A DNA stretch of 64,000 nucleotides from Bog-257 sp963805985 (GCA_963805985.1 CAWDWG010000005.1:186001-250000); one strand, 5' to 3'; counted from the first letter of the stretch, positions 42,679 to 52,269 are shown. Program-made: numbers and translations. Notes: generated by a model not told the origin, from the letters alone.

Positions 42679-42884
42679 GATCACTCCTCGAACGGCGCGT
42701 TTCCGTGGAACAGGATGCAGAGATCACCTCAGAAATGCTAGTAAATAACAAGCAATTCACAGTCAATTGCCATATTACGCTGCTTGCGAGCGCCTGGATA
42801 GACGAAGAAAAGGCGAATCAGTGGAGTAAACAGCCCCGAGCATATGACGACCGGCTCGGAGATTTTGCCAACACGAGCGAACCG

Positions 42885-42920
42885 CAGGTCCCTCGGCTCC
42901 GCTCGGGATGACAGCGAGGG
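42885..42920. repeat. Repeat between the TA unit and the EamA gene
   Basis: 'ccgcaggtccctcggctccg' followed by 'ctcgggatgacagc' is another copy of the dispersed repeat; the remaining 220 bp of the gap has no gene. Confidence 0.6.
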
Positions 42921-42932
42921 TAGGCACTCTCT

Positions 42933-43883
42933 TTATGGCCTGGTATCCGGAACGGTGATGGCGCGGAACATATATGGCAGCGCTTCGGAGACGACCATGG
43001 CCGCAACGATCAGCGCACCACCGAGCGCCTGTTGCGCCGACATCGGTTCCTTCAGCCACACGACGCTCAGGATTGCCGCCGTCACCGGCTCGATGCTGAA
43101 GAGCAACGCCGCCTCCGTCGGGCCAAGGCGAGTCTGCGCGACCGCCTGTCCCCAGAACGCGATGATGGTCGAGAACAGCGCGAGATAGAGCGCCGGCCCG
43201 AAGACTGTCAGCTTCGGCAAAGTCTGCGGCAAGTTCTGGAAGCCATAGGGTGCCGGCAAGAAGGCCGTCACGATCAGCGTGACCAAGCCGCCAACCATCA
43301 CCTGCGTTCCCGCCAGCAGCCACGCGTTGGTGCGGCGGGCAAACGCTCCCATCATGATGAGGTGTACGGCGCAGAGGATCGCGCAGACGAGGGTCTCCAG
43401 ATCGCCGCGATTCACCTGGCTGAATCCGCCGAGCGCGCCCGAAGGCGAGCGCACCAGCAGGTAAAGACCGAAGGTGGCAATGACGACTCCAATCGCCGAA
43501 CTCAGCTTGATGCGCTGGCCGATGGCGACGGCGATCAGCGGGGTGAAGAGCACATACAGTCCGGTGATGAAGCCGGACTTCGCTGTGGTGGTGAAGCGCA
43601 TGCCGTCGGTTTGCGACCAGAAGATGACGGCCAGGATCAGGCCGAGCCAAACCCCGTCGAGCACGCCGCGGCGCACGATGGCGATGCGCTGGGCGCGAAT
43701 GATGGCAAACATCAGCCCGCCGGCAAGCATGAAGCGCAGGCTCATCAGCGCGCCGACGGAGATACCGCCTTCGAGCGCCAGCCGCGTCATGGGAAAGCCC
43801 AGCCCCCAGATTGCCGCGACTGACGCGATAATCAGCGCCGCCGATGCGTGAGAGACGGGCACGGGATGGGAGTTGCTCTGCAT
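42933..43883 (-). CDS. EamA/RhaT-family transporter
   Basis: DMT-superfamily carrier (PF00892): ten membrane helices in two five-helix repeats, with the family-type GLGFPMTRLALEGG at the start and GPTEAALLFSIEPVTAAILSV in the second half. Substrate unknown; family members export amino acids or metabolites. Start ATG at 43883. No operon partner; the next genes are divergent. Confidence 0.92.
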   Translation of the reverse strand: MQSNSHPVPVSHASAALIIASVAAIWGLGFPMTRLALEGGISVGALMSLRFMLAGGLMFAIIRAQRIAIVRRGVLDGVWLGLILAVIFWSQTDGMRFTTTAKSGFITGLYVLFTPLIAVAIGQRIKLSSAIGVVIATFGLYLLVRSPSGALGGFSQVNRGDLETLVCAILCAVHLIMMGAFARRTNAWLLAGTQVMVGGLVTLIVTAFLPAPYGFQNLPQTLPKLTVFGPALYLALFSTIIAFWGQAVAQTRLGPTEAALLFSIEPVTAAILSVVWLKEPMSAQQALGGALIVAAMVVSEALPYMFRAITVPDTRP

Positions 43884-44079
43884 GCACTGATCGCGGCCGG
43901 TTTCAGCATTCAGCCGAAAAAGCGACTTGCGCGGTTGAACGAACCTGCCGTTTCATCCTACCGTGATCTCGACGGCTTGGTGGCATCGGCAGAGGACGAG
44001 CCGCGGATTAGCGATTTCGGCTGCGATGACGATATCTGTCTGCAACAGTCCAACCGACTTGCATAACATGGGAGGACGA

Positions 44080-44529
44080 ATGAAGGTCGTCATTACGGTG
44101 TTGTTTTGCTTGTGCGCGCTTCCGGTGTTCGGTCAGGACTGTCGTCGCGTTCTGGGAGAGCAATCGCCCGATGCCGCTTCCTTGAAGCGCGTGGAGGATC
44201 GATGGAACGAAGCGTTCATGCGAGGCGGGACCGAATATCTGGAGTGCCTGCTGGCGCCGCAGTACGTCAGCGTTTCGCCGGCGGGCGTGCATGACCGCGC
44301 CTGGGAGCTCGAGCATGCCGGCAAAAACAAGGGAAGCTCGGCGCCCATACCTGATGTACCGGGAATGACGTTCGAGATCTACGGCAATACCGGCGTGATG
44401 CGGCTATTCAGACCGGCGTCGGCCGATGGCAAGCAGGCGGCACAGTACATGGCCGATATTTTCGCCTTTCAGGATGGCGCCTGGCGGGCGGTGTATTCGC
44501 AGCACACGCCGGTGCAGTCTGCTCAGTGA
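44080..44529 (+). CDS. Secreted NTF2-like (DUF4440-type) protein
   Basis: The ATG at 44080 has GGAGG 4 nt before; a signal peptide follows (KVVITVLFCLCALPVFGQ). The roughly 130-residue mature part has the DUF4440/SnoaL-like pattern: VEDRWNEAFMRGGTEYLECLLAP, then YVSVSPAG, FEIYGNTGVMRLFR, and FAFQDGAWRAVYSQHTPV. Role unknown. The 3' end overlaps the end of the convergent DUF4239 gene by 7 bp. Confidence 0.8.
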   Translation: MKVVITVLFCLCALPVFGQDCRRVLGEQSPDAASLKRVEDRWNEAFMRGGTEYLECLLAPQYVSVSPAGVHDRAWELEHAGKNKGSSAPIPDVPGMTFEIYGNTGVMRLFRPASADGKQAAQYMADIFAFQDGAWRAVYSQHTPVQSAQ

Positions 44530-45314
44530 TCAGGAGCGGCCGGCGTCGAAGCGAGATCGCCTTGCATATTTTGCAGGGCGCGGACAAACGCGTAGTCGCT
44601 GATGTGAACACTGCCCTGGAAGGGACGATGGATCTCTCCGATGGCAACCAGGCCCAGAGAGATCAGCAGGGAGAGCGCGAAGACTTGTAGGGCGTGCAGA
44701 AGAGCGTTCGAGGAACCAAACAGACAGGACGACCCAACGGTAACGCCGCCACCCAGGATGAGCACGAACCAGAGCACGGCAGGCAACCGTGACAAGCTTT
44801 GCAGAACGCGGGTGCGGCGGTGCTCGGTGAGGCCGGACAACTCGTTCAGGGCATGATCTACGGCGGTAGTCTCGCTCGGCGCCGATGCCTTGACTGACAT
44901 CAAGGTCTTCCACATCTCGGCGTTGACGGCCAGACTCGCATTCGGCAATCGCCTGTCATACATGGCAGGCCAATCCTGATGGATGACCACGTCGGCGTAA
45001 CTGCGGGCCAGAGCCCTGAGCTGTTCGCGTTGCAGATCGGGCAGGCCGTCGGCCAGCCAGTAAACACTGACCAGATCGTTGGCTTCGAATTCCACGTTGG
45101 ATTTCGCATCGGAGAAAGCGGTCCACACGGCGTAGAGCATGAAGCCGAGGATGACGGCGTAGGTTGTACCCAGCACGCTGAACTGCCAGCCAATCTGGTC
45201 GTTATGCGCCTGACGCCGCTCCGGCGGCCAGAGGCGGTTGATGAGCACAAGAAAAAGCAGAGACGCGGCAACCGCAACGAGGACGAGGACGACACTTTCG
45301 GTTGAAGTGAGCAT
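44523..45314 (-). CDS. DUF4239 membrane protein
   Basis: Bestrophin-like DUF4239 protein: an N-terminal membrane pair (VVLVLVAVAASLLFLVLINR; GTTYAVILGFMLYAVWTAF), a cytoplasmic/periplasmic helix block (residues about 75-170), then two or three more helices (LPAVLWFVLILGGGVTVGSSC; LLHALQVFALSLLISLGLVAIGE). Families of this type are thought to be ion channels, but function is not established. Start ATG at 45314. Confidence 0.8.
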   Translation of the reverse strand: MLTSTESVVLVLVAVAASLLFLVLINRLWPPERRQAHNDQIGWQFSVLGTTYAVILGFMLYAVWTAFSDAKSNVEFEANDLVSVYWLADGLPDLQREQLRALARSYADVVIHQDWPAMYDRRLPNASLAVNAEMWKTLMSVKASAPSETTAVDHALNELSGLTEHRRTRVLQSLSRLPAVLWFVLILGGGVTVGSSCLFGSSNALLHALQVFALSLLISLGLVAIGEIHRPFQGSVHISDYAFVRALQNMQGDLASTPAAPDH

Positions 45315-45389
45315 GGCGAAGTACGTTTCTTAACGGATGCAAGATTATAGAATGTCTCGCAAAGCCCGCGAGGCCGTTGCGGTATCTGT

Positions 45390-45445
45390 AAGTAGCGCTG
45401 GCCTCCGGCCGGCTGTCCTGGCGGCGTCCCCGCCGCCAGCTAACG
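45390..45445. repeat. 'gtagcgctggcctccggccggctgt' repeat
   Basis: Followed by 'ggcggcgtccccgccgcc', this is the same two-palindrome repeat as at 25545 and 63655, just upstream of the RidA-like gene. Confidence 0.65.
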
Positions 45446-45473
45446 ACACGATACATTCACGGAGGACGCAATC

Positions 45474-45875
45474 ATGGAACGCAAAAACATTGCCGGCAAT
45501 TCACCATACGAACCGATCGTCGGATTCTCGCGGGCGGTGAAGGTGGGGCCGTTCGTTTCGGTAGCGGGAACGGTGGCGACCGGAGCGGATGGGAAGATCG
45601 TTGGCGAAGGCGACGTCTACGCGCAGGCGGTGCAGATCTTCAAGAACATCGGAAGCGCGCTGGAGAAGGCGGGCGCGAGCTTTCGCGACGTGGTGCGCAC
45701 ACGGATGTTCGTTACCGATATCAGCCAGTGGGAGAAAGTTGGCAAGGCGCACGGCGAGGTCTTCCCCGACATTCGTCCCGCCGCGACCATGGTGGAAGTA
45801 ACCGGATTCGTCTCGCCGGAGATGCTGGTGGAGATTGAAGTGGATGCGATTATTTCGGCGGAGATGAAGAACTAA
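45474..45875 (+). CDS. RidA-family protein (reactive intermediate deaminase)
   Basis: GGAGG precedes the ATG at 45474. Typical 133-residue YjgF/RidA fold with GPFVSVAGTVATG, then AGASFRDVVRTRMFVTDISQ and the catalytic Arg in FPDIRPAATMVEV. RidA hydrolyses 2-aminoacrylate-type enamines. Complete. Confidence 0.93.
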   Translation: MERKNIAGNSPYEPIVGFSRAVKVGPFVSVAGTVATGADGKIVGEGDVYAQAVQIFKNIGSALEKAGASFRDVVRTRMFVTDISQWEKVGKAHGEVFPDIRPAATMVEVTGFVSPEMLVEIEVDAIISAEMKN

Positions 45876-45885
45876 ACCTGGCGAA

Positions 45886-46257
45886 TCATCGCCGCAAGAA
45901 AACGACTCGATCCGTCCAATTCCACTTGCCCGTCTGCCGGAGGAGTGCGAGTAACGCTCGGACCAAACCGCCAATGTCGGCGGGAGAGATGCTCTTCTCG
46001 TCGACAAAGATTACTCCACCGTGGTGCTGTCCCGACTCGGCCCAGGTTTTGAGCAGGGGAGGAATTGTCCTGCGATCATAGGTAACAAGCGACAAGCCCT
46101 GCATGGCTGCTTGCTTCAGACAGGCGGAATCATCCTGCCCCAGGAAGTTGCCGCCCTCCCACGTTGCGATAGAAAAGACCACGATCGCAGGATTGCGGCG
46201 TTTTAGGCCAGCGGCAAGTTGAGGAGAGACGTGCTCGTCCAGAAGAAGCTTGAGCAT
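45886..46257 (-). CDS. DUF5615 PIN-like toxin candidate
   Basis: The ATG at 46257 starts MLKLLLDEHVSPQLAAGLK, the DUF5615 signature, with the acidic DE of the active site and a later VTYDRRT. DUF5615 proteins are PIN-like nucleases usually paired with a DUF433 antitoxin, and the next gene upstream, 1 bp away, is one. Function as toxin is inferred from the pairing. Confidence 0.85.
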   Translation of the reverse strand: MLKLLLDEHVSPQLAAGLKRRNPAIVVFSIATWEGGNFLGQDDSACLKQAAMQGLSLVTYDRRTIPPLLKTWAESGQHHGGVIFVDEKSISPADIGGLVRALLALLRQTGKWNWTDRVVFLRR

Positions 46258-46258
46258 C

Positions 46259-46702
46259 TCAGCGCCGGGCGCGTTTCGTGGTGGTGAATTCGGCCGCTTG
46301 CGGGAGCAACCGCTTGAGACTCTCGAGATCGGCCGCGCCGTTCTCCGCCAGGGCTTCGTCGATTTCCTGCGGGAAGGCGTGCGCATAGTTCATGGCCGCG
46401 CGAACCTTGGCTTCGGGCCAGTTCAGATGCTTCGCCACTGCGGCCGCATTGTTCTTATAGCTCCGCAGCAACAGGACGACCTCCCAAACCGCGAGCGTGC
46501 TGCCCTGAATGCAGGCTTGCCGGCCAGCCATGGAGTCGCGGAAGTCGATGAATGCGAACTCCGAGCGGCGCAGGCCCTCCTCTACTAGCCGCGCGCTGGC
46601 ATCGCTGGGGGTCCAGCCGTGGCGGTTTGCCATGCGCTTCAAACGCTGACCGCTTTCCACCGGCAGGCGCATGCTTAACACCATGGAACGAGTTTGTTTC
46701 AC
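46259..46702 (-). CDS. DUF433-type antitoxin with RHH-like N-terminus
   Basis: GTG at 46702 with AGGAG 6 nt upstream. The N-terminal 50 residues look like a ribbon-helix-helix (SMVLSMRLPVESGQRLKRMA). The rest is DUF433-like (RDSMAGRQACIQGSTLAVWEV, KNNAAAVAKHLNWPEAKVRAAM). The stop is next to the start of the DUF5615 gene: a classical TA arrangement with the antitoxin first. Confidence 0.82.
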   Translation of the reverse strand: MKQTRSMVLSMRLPVESGQRLKRMANRHGWTPSDASARLVEEGLRRSEFAFIDFRDSMAGRQACIQGSTLAVWEVVLLLRSYKNNAAAVAKHLNWPEAKVRAAMNYAHAFPQEIDEALAENGAADLESLKRLLPQAAEFTTTKRARR

Positions 46703-46786
46703 ATGTAACTCCTGTAAGGATTGTAACTCAGCCCCCTCCCAACACTGCGGAAAATGGGAGCGAACAGCGAATGATGAAAAGCGGAT

Positions 46787-47605
46787 TTACTGTGTGACTT
46801 CTAATCCGATTCCCTGGCCGTCAAAAACTCGTTGGCCGGCGGCGGGGTAGGTTCGCACCACCATGCGCGTTCCGCTGGGAACGGTCTCAGGCGAATTAGC
46901 TTGTGGAGCGGCGGCCGGGTTCGATTGCGGAGTCGCAGGCGGGTTGGCTGGCGCGCTGGAATTCGGTTGCGAGTTCGGCGCCGGCGCCGGGGCTGACTGG
47001 CTCTTGATGCCGCTGACGCGGAGGCCGGCGTTGACGATCGCGTTTACCGCAGCGTCTTCGCTCTGGCCGACGAGGTCGGGCATAACGAACGACGCGCGGT
47101 CTTCGCTGGCGGCTAGCAGCAGGCTGATCTTCGGCTCGGAGACATTCACGGCGTTAGCCGGCGGGCTCTGGCCGACGATCTGATCGCTGGGCGCGCCGGG
47201 AATGGTTGCGGTGGCGATGCTGCCCAGCTCCAGGCCGCGTTTGCGAATGTTGATCTCGGCCGCGCGTTCGCTGGTGCCAATGAGATCGGGAATGACGACG
47301 CGCTGTGGTCCCATGCTTTCGGCGACGCGGACGCTCCATCCGCGGCGGACCTTGAGTCCTGGCTGCGGCGCCTGCGACATGATGCGACCCGGCGGAACGT
47401 CGGAGCTGAAGTAGCGATCGCCTTCGTCGAGGACGAGTCCGTGATCGGCGAGCAGGTGCTCGGCTTGCGACTTCGACAGGCCGACGACCTTGGGGATGGT
47501 CGTCTGGCGGCCGTGAATGGCGAAGCGCATCGCGGTGAGCGCCGACGCCACGAAGACCACGAACAAAACCAGCCCGCGCAAAAGCCATTTAAAGAAGCGT
47601 CGCAT
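46787..47605 (-). CDS. PASTA-domain membrane protein
   Basis: One N-terminal membrane helix (LLRGLVLFVVFVASALTAM, residues 8-26) is followed by three PASTA domains (IPKVVGLSKSQAEHLLADHG; VVIPDLIGTSERAAEINIRK; FVMPDLVGQSEDAAVNAI) and a Pro/Ala/Ser linker with a last PASTA-like half (GTRMVVRTYPAAGQRV). PASTA domains bind peptidoglycan or antibiotics. No kinase or transpeptidase domain is fused. It is co-directional with PBP1A and may help locate cell-wall synthesis. Confidence 0.9.
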   Translation of the reverse strand: MRRFFKWLLRGLVLFVVFVASALTAMRFAIHGRQTTIPKVVGLSKSQAEHLLADHGLVLDEGDRYFSSDVPPGRIMSQAPQPGLKVRRGWSVRVAESMGPQRVVIPDLIGTSERAAEINIRKRGLELGSIATATIPGAPSDQIVGQSPPANAVNVSEPKISLLLAASEDRASFVMPDLVGQSEDAAVNAIVNAGLRVSGIKSQSAPAPAPNSQPNSSAPANPPATPQSNPAAAPQANSPETVPSGTRMVVRTYPAAGQRVFDGQGIGLEVTQ

Positions 47606-47940
47606 GTCAGGAGTTCGGCCTCATTGTTATAGCGCGACTCTCTGTCGTCGGCTCGAACATAAAGACCAGTGCTAGACGCTGGCCCCAAAGTGTCTACGTC
47701 AGAACGCTGTCGTCCCCGCGAGACTTAGCTCATGTTTCAATTTCAACCAGCATTCCGCTTCCCACCCCAACAAGTCCAAATGAAGGCCTTGTGGGGTCGG
47801 GTCCCATGCTGGGCTATCATGGCAAGCGCCTGCGGCGCTTTGGTTTTTCAAGCCTCACACTCCATGGTCTGGAAGAAAGCCAGTCCTCGGCAGACACTAA
47901 AGGCCAGCCTTACCTGAGCCACACACCAGGTCAGGCCCCA
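47606..47940. other. Gap between the PASTA gene and PBP1A
   Basis: No gene. The pieces 'caccccaacaagtccaaatg', 'gaaggccttgtggggtc' and 'ctggtctggaagaaagccag' look like degenerate repeat copies. The region would serve as the PASTA promoter and PBP1A 3' end. Confidence 0.35.
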
Positions 47941-50187
47941 TCAATGCGATTCGCTGTCGCCGCCTTCGGGTTCGGACGTGTCAACCTTCTGCGCGACCGC
48001 GCTCTTCACTTCCGGCGGAGGCGCGGCGAAGTCTTCCGACTCGCGTCCCTTCAGCGCGACGCGCATGAAGTCCATCCAGATGGGCAGCGCAGCCATGGCG
48101 CCGGTTTCTTTGTTGCCCAGCGTCTTCTTCTCGTCGTAGCCAACCCAGACGCCGCAGGTAATCGACGGCGAGAAGCCGACGAACCAGGCGTCGGTGAAGT
48201 CGTTGGTCGTGCCGGTCTTGCCGCCAAGCGGATGATTCAGTTTGCTGGCCTGGTAGCCGGTGCCGTGCAGCACGACTTCGCGCAGCATGCTGACCATGAT
48301 GCGCGCGGTGCGAGCGCTGACCACGTCGCGAACTTCGGGATAATCTTCTTCCAGCACGCGGCCATCGTAGTCGGTGACTTTGCGAATGTAGCGCGGGACG
48401 ACGCGGACGCCGTCGTTGGGAAATGTGGTGAACGCGGCGGTCTGCTCGGCGAGCGTGATGTCGGCTGCGCCCAGCGCGACCGGCAAATAAGGCAGCAGCG
48501 GCGAGGTGATGCCGAACTTGCGCGCGTATTCGATGACGGTCTTGATGCCGCCGACGCGCTCGGTCACGCGGATGGCGGGAACGTTGCGCGACTCGGCCAG
48601 CGCGTGGCGGAAGGTGATGACGCCTTCGAACTTGTTATCGTAATTGTGCGGCGCCCAGACGCCCTGCGCGCTGGGAAAGCTGATGGGCGCGTCGAGGACG
48701 GTGTCGTCGGGCGTCATGCCTTCGTCGATCGCGGCGGTGTAGATGTACGGCTTGAACGACGAGCCGACCTGGCGCAGCGCCTGGGTGGCGCGGTTGAACT
48801 TCGACTGCTCCCAGTCGCGGCCGCCGACCATCGCCTTCACATCGCCGGTCGCGTTGTCGAGCGCCATCAGCGAGCCTTGCACGCCGGACTCCTGCTCCAG
48901 CGAAACGCGGCTGGCGGTGCCGTTTAGCTCGACCACCTTGACGTAGACCAGATCGCCGACGCTGAGGAATTGCTGCGGCGAAGTGTGTTTCGTCCACTTG
49001 ATTTCTTCGGGACCGAGACGCGCTTCGTAGTTGCCGAACTTGACGGTCGCGGCCATCGGCTCGACCTCGGTTACCAGCGCGTGCACGTAGCTGCCGGGCA
49101 CGATGTTGCTGTCCCAATCGACGTGGTGATAGCCGGCGAGCGTGTCGCCGTTGGCGACGACGTTCAGCAGATTGCCCTTCCATCCATGACGGCGCTCATA
49201 GACTGCCAGGCCATCGCGCACCGCCTGTTGCGCGGCATGCTGCATCTCGAGATTCAATCCCGTGTAGACGCGCAGGCCGGCTTCGTAGATTCTGTCGCCG
49301 TATTTTTTCTCGAGATCCTCGCGAATCTCTTCGACGAAATACGGAGCGATGTCGTTAGGCTCGGCTTGCAGCTTGAGGACGAGCGGCGCGCTCTTGGCAC
49401 GTTCGGCTTCGGCCGCGGTGATCTTGCCGTCCTCCAGCATGTTGTTGATGACCAGATTGCGGCGGTGCAGCGCGCGCTCCGGGCTGTTAATGGGCGAATA
49501 GTAATTCGGCGCTTTGGGCAGGCCGGCGAGGACGGCAGCTTCTTCCAGAGTCAGGTCCTTGGCCTTCTTGCTGAAATAATAATTCGCGCCGGCCTCGAAG
49601 CCATAGACTCCGTGGCCAAGATAGATCTGGTTGGCGTAGAGAGCGAAGATCTGCTCTTTGGTGAAGCGGCGCTCGATCTGGATGGAGAGCAGGACCTCCT
49701 GCATCTTGCGGCGGAAGTTGCGATCGGGCGAGAGGAACAGATTGCGCGCCAGCTGCATGGTCAGCGTAGATGCGCCCTGGGCGCGGCTCTCCAGCATCAC
49801 ATCGCGCCAGGCGGCACCGAAGACGCGCCACACGTCGACGCCCCAGTGGCCTTCGAAATCTTTGTCCTCGGTGGAGATCAGGGCGTCACGCAGGACTTTG
49901 GGGAAGTCGCCGTAGCTGTCGATGACGCGGCGCTGCAGCGCGAACTGGCCGATGACACGGTTCTGATCGTCGTAGAGCTGGGTGATGGTGGCCGGGCGAT
50001 AGTGCTCGAGCTCGTTCACCTGCGGCAGGTCGGTGGAATAGACGAAGACCATGCCGGTGGCCGCGCCGGCGGCGGCGGCAAGGATGATGAGCAGAGCAAA
50101 GAGGGCATTGCCGACGAGCTTCAGTCCGACGCGGCGCGGGGGCGCAGTATCGGTGGCAATGGGAGGATCTTCGACAACGCGCTTCAT
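47941..50187 (-). CDS. Bifunctional penicillin-binding protein 1A
   Basis: Class A PBP: one N-terminal helix (LVGNALFALLIILAAAAGAATG), a GT51 glycosyltransferase domain with the catalytic Glu in STEDKDFEGHWGVD and the RAQGASTLTMQLARN motif, then the transpeptidase domain with SSFKP (active Ser, about 460), SRN and KTGTT. Builds and crosslinks glycan strands. The C-terminal tail is acidic. Start ATG at 50187. Length 748 is normal. Confidence 0.97.
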   Translation of the reverse strand: MKRVVEDPPIATDTAPPRRVGLKLVGNALFALLIILAAAAGAATGMVFVYSTDLPQVNELEHYRPATITQLYDDQNRVIGQFALQRRVIDSYGDFPKVLRDALISTEDKDFEGHWGVDVWRVFGAAWRDVMLESRAQGASTLTMQLARNLFLSPDRNFRRKMQEVLLSIQIERRFTKEQIFALYANQIYLGHGVYGFEAGANYYFSKKAKDLTLEEAAVLAGLPKAPNYYSPINSPERALHRRNLVINNMLEDGKITAAEAERAKSAPLVLKLQAEPNDIAPYFVEEIREDLEKKYGDRIYEAGLRVYTGLNLEMQHAAQQAVRDGLAVYERRHGWKGNLLNVVANGDTLAGYHHVDWDSNIVPGSYVHALVTEVEPMAATVKFGNYEARLGPEEIKWTKHTSPQQFLSVGDLVYVKVVELNGTASRVSLEQESGVQGSLMALDNATGDVKAMVGGRDWEQSKFNRATQALRQVGSSFKPYIYTAAIDEGMTPDDTVLDAPISFPSAQGVWAPHNYDNKFEGVITFRHALAESRNVPAIRVTERVGGIKTVIEYARKFGITSPLLPYLPVALGAADITLAEQTAAFTTFPNDGVRVVPRYIRKVTDYDGRVLEEDYPEVRDVVSARTARIMVSMLREVVLHGTGYQASKLNHPLGGKTGTTNDFTDAWFVGFSPSITCGVWVGYDEKKTLGNKETGAMAALPIWMDFMRVALKGRESEDFAAPPPEVKSAVAQKVDTSEPEGGDSESH

Positions 50188-50319
50188 GTAGGGCTAGGGA
50201 AAGGATAGCACTGGTGTCGTCGGATCATGCGCAATTAGGGATTGGCGTTGGGGTTACGGCGTGGTGCTTCTTTCGTGATTTACAATCATCTATTTGCCAG
50301 GCGCAATTATTTCAGTTAG

Positions 50320-50745
50320 ACGAACGTGCGTTCGCATTTGGGGCGGACCGCAGATCCCTCGGTCGGGCTGAAGCCCTCGGTCGGGATGACAGTGTAAAAG
50401 GGGGCGCGCGTCGGCACGGCTGAAGTCGTGCCCTGTTACAAGGAGCAGAGGAAAGCAGATCCCTCGCGGGCTAAAGCCCGCTCGTGATGACAAGAAAGAA
50501 ATAGCGACGTGGACGCGAGCCTCAAGGCTCGCTCTACCGGAGAGCAGCGGCGAGCGTGTCGCGGGCTAAAGCCCGCTCAGGATTGGAAGAGGGCGTATCG
50601 GCACGACTGAAGTCGTGCCCTGTTACGGGGCACGGAGGAAAGCAGATCCCTCGTGGTCTTGAAGGCCCGCTCGTGATGACAAGAAAATTAAGATAACGGG
50701 CGGAACGCGGCGCTGAAGCGCCGCACTACCCAATCAGCGCATTCA
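50320..50745. repeat. Dense repeat cluster upstream of lpdA
   Basis: The 580-bp gap (50188-50770) holds at least six dispersed-repeat copies: 'agatccctcggtcggg' (two nested at 50350-50392), 'ggcacggctgaagtcgtgccc', 'agatccctcgcgggctaaag', 'cgagcctcaaggctcgctct', 'gcacgactgaagtcgtgccc' and 'cggcgctgaagcgccgc'. No gene was seen. Confidence 0.7.
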
Positions 50746-50770
50746 TCTTTAGCAGAATTGGAGCACGAAC

Positions 50771-52177
50771 TTGGCAGACACTATTTATGACGTAGCCATC
50801 ATCGGCAGCGGACCTGCCGGATACACTGCGGCCTTTCGCGCCGGGCAACTGGGGCTGAAGGCTGTCATGATCGAAAAACACGAGAAGATGGGCGGGACGT
50901 GCCTGAACGTCGGCTGCATTCCCACCAAGTCGCTGCTGTTCAACGCCGAGGTCTGGGACCACGTGCAGGAAGGTCTCGAGCTGGGCATGGAGAACACGGC
51001 CGGCGTGAAGCTGAACTGGGAGGCGATCCAGAAGCGCAAGCAGGGCGTGGTCGACAAGCACATCAAGGGGCTGAGTTTCCTGGCGCGCAAGAACAAGGTC
51101 GACCTGGTGCACGGCTGCGCCAAGCTGACCGGGCCGGCGCAGGGCGGCATCCACACCGTCGCCGTCGAAGGCGGGAAAGACGTCAAGGCGAAGGCGGTGG
51201 TGCTGGCGACGGGATCGACGGCGCGCATGCTGCCGGGACTGAAGCCGGATTCGCAGATCCTGACCAACATCGAGGTGCTAGCGCTGGACGCGATTCCGAA
51301 GTCGCTGATCGTGATCGGCTCGGGCGCGGTGGGCGTGGAGTTTGCCAGCATCTACAAATCGTTTGGCGCCGATGTCACGATTCTCGAAATGCTGCCGCGG
51401 TACGTGCCCGTCGAGGACGAGGACGTTTCGAAGGAGCTGATGCGCGTGTATCGCAAGCGCGGCATCAACGGCTTCGTCAACGCGAAGGTTGAGAAGGTCG
51501 AGACGAAGAAGGACAGCGTCGCGGTGACGTTTACCGTCGACGGCAAGGCGCAGACGATCGAGGCGGAGAAGGTGCTGGTCGCGGTGGGACGCGCGCCGGT
51601 TACGGACGGCATCGGCATCGAGAAGACGAAGATTCAGGTGGAGCGCGGATTCATCAAAGTCGACGAATACATGCGGACGGCCGAGCCGGGGATTTATGCG
51701 GCCGGCGATATCGTTGCCGGATTTCCGCAGCTGGCGCATGCGGGATTCGCAGAAGGCATCGTCGCGGTGACGCATCTTGCCGGCAAGCCGACGAAGAAGC
51801 TCAATCCGCTGCGCATTCCGAATGCGACGTATTGTCATCCGGAGATTGGGAGCGTGGGGCTGACCGAAGCCAAGGCCAAAGAGCTGGGCCACAACGTGAA
51901 GGTCGGGAAGTTTCCGTTCACGGCGAACTCGCGCGCGTCGATCGTCGGACAGCACGAGGGATTCGTCAAGATCGTGACTGACGCGAAGTACGGCGAGATT
52001 CTGGGCGTGCACATCATTGGCGCGAATGCGACGGAGTTGATTGCCGAATCGGTGGTGGCGCTGGAGATGGAGTGTACGGCGGAAGAGCTGGCGAACATTG
52101 TGCACGCGCATCCGACGTTGTCGGAGGCGGTGCTGGATGCGGCGAATTCGGTGTTTGGGATGGCGATCAACATCTGA
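50771..52177 (+). CDS. lpdA: Dihydrolipoyl dehydrogenase
   Basis: FAD enzyme (E3) of 2-oxo-acid dehydrogenase and glycine-cleavage complexes. FAD-binding GSGPAGYTAAFRAG, the redox-active disulfide GGTCLNVGCIPTK, the NAD(P) motif GSGAVGVEFASI, a second Rossmann fold, and the C-terminal HAHPTLSEA with the active His of the partner subunit. Start TTG at 50771; length 468 is standard. No E1/E2 genes lie adjacent. Confidence 0.97.
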   Translation: MADTIYDVAIIGSGPAGYTAAFRAGQLGLKAVMIEKHEKMGGTCLNVGCIPTKSLLFNAEVWDHVQEGLELGMENTAGVKLNWEAIQKRKQGVVDKHIKGLSFLARKNKVDLVHGCAKLTGPAQGGIHTVAVEGGKDVKAKAVVLATGSTARMLPGLKPDSQILTNIEVLALDAIPKSLIVIGSGAVGVEFASIYKSFGADVTILEMLPRYVPVEDEDVSKELMRVYRKRGINGFVNAKVEKVETKKDSVAVTFTVDGKAQTIEAEKVLVAVGRAPVTDGIGIEKTKIQVERGFIKVDEYMRTAEPGIYAAGDIVAGFPQLAHAGFAEGIVAVTHLAGKPTKKLNPLRIPNATYCHPEIGSVGLTEAKAKELGHNVKVGKFPFTANSRASIVGQHEGFVKIVTDAKYGEILGVHIIGANATELIAESVVALEMECTAEELANIVHAHPTLSEAVLDAANSVFGMAINI

Positions 52178-52269
52178 AAAGCGTTGTCGGTTGTCGGTTG
52201 CCAGTTGTCGGTTGCCGGACGATGGTCTGGCGCGTGACTGTGTCGTGGTTCCCATCTCCCAGGTCTGGA

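Noticed and set aside
48970..50208. Long plus-strand frame opposite PBP1A (412 codons)
   Set aside because: The composition is typical of antisense shadows (Leu/Val/Arg/Gln), it has no domain, and it ends in the PBP1A start region.
50320..50745. Possible CRISPR-like array in the lpdA upstream region
   Set aside because: The repeats differ from one another, are palindromic, have irregular spacing and match other intergenic repeats; no cas gene is nearby.
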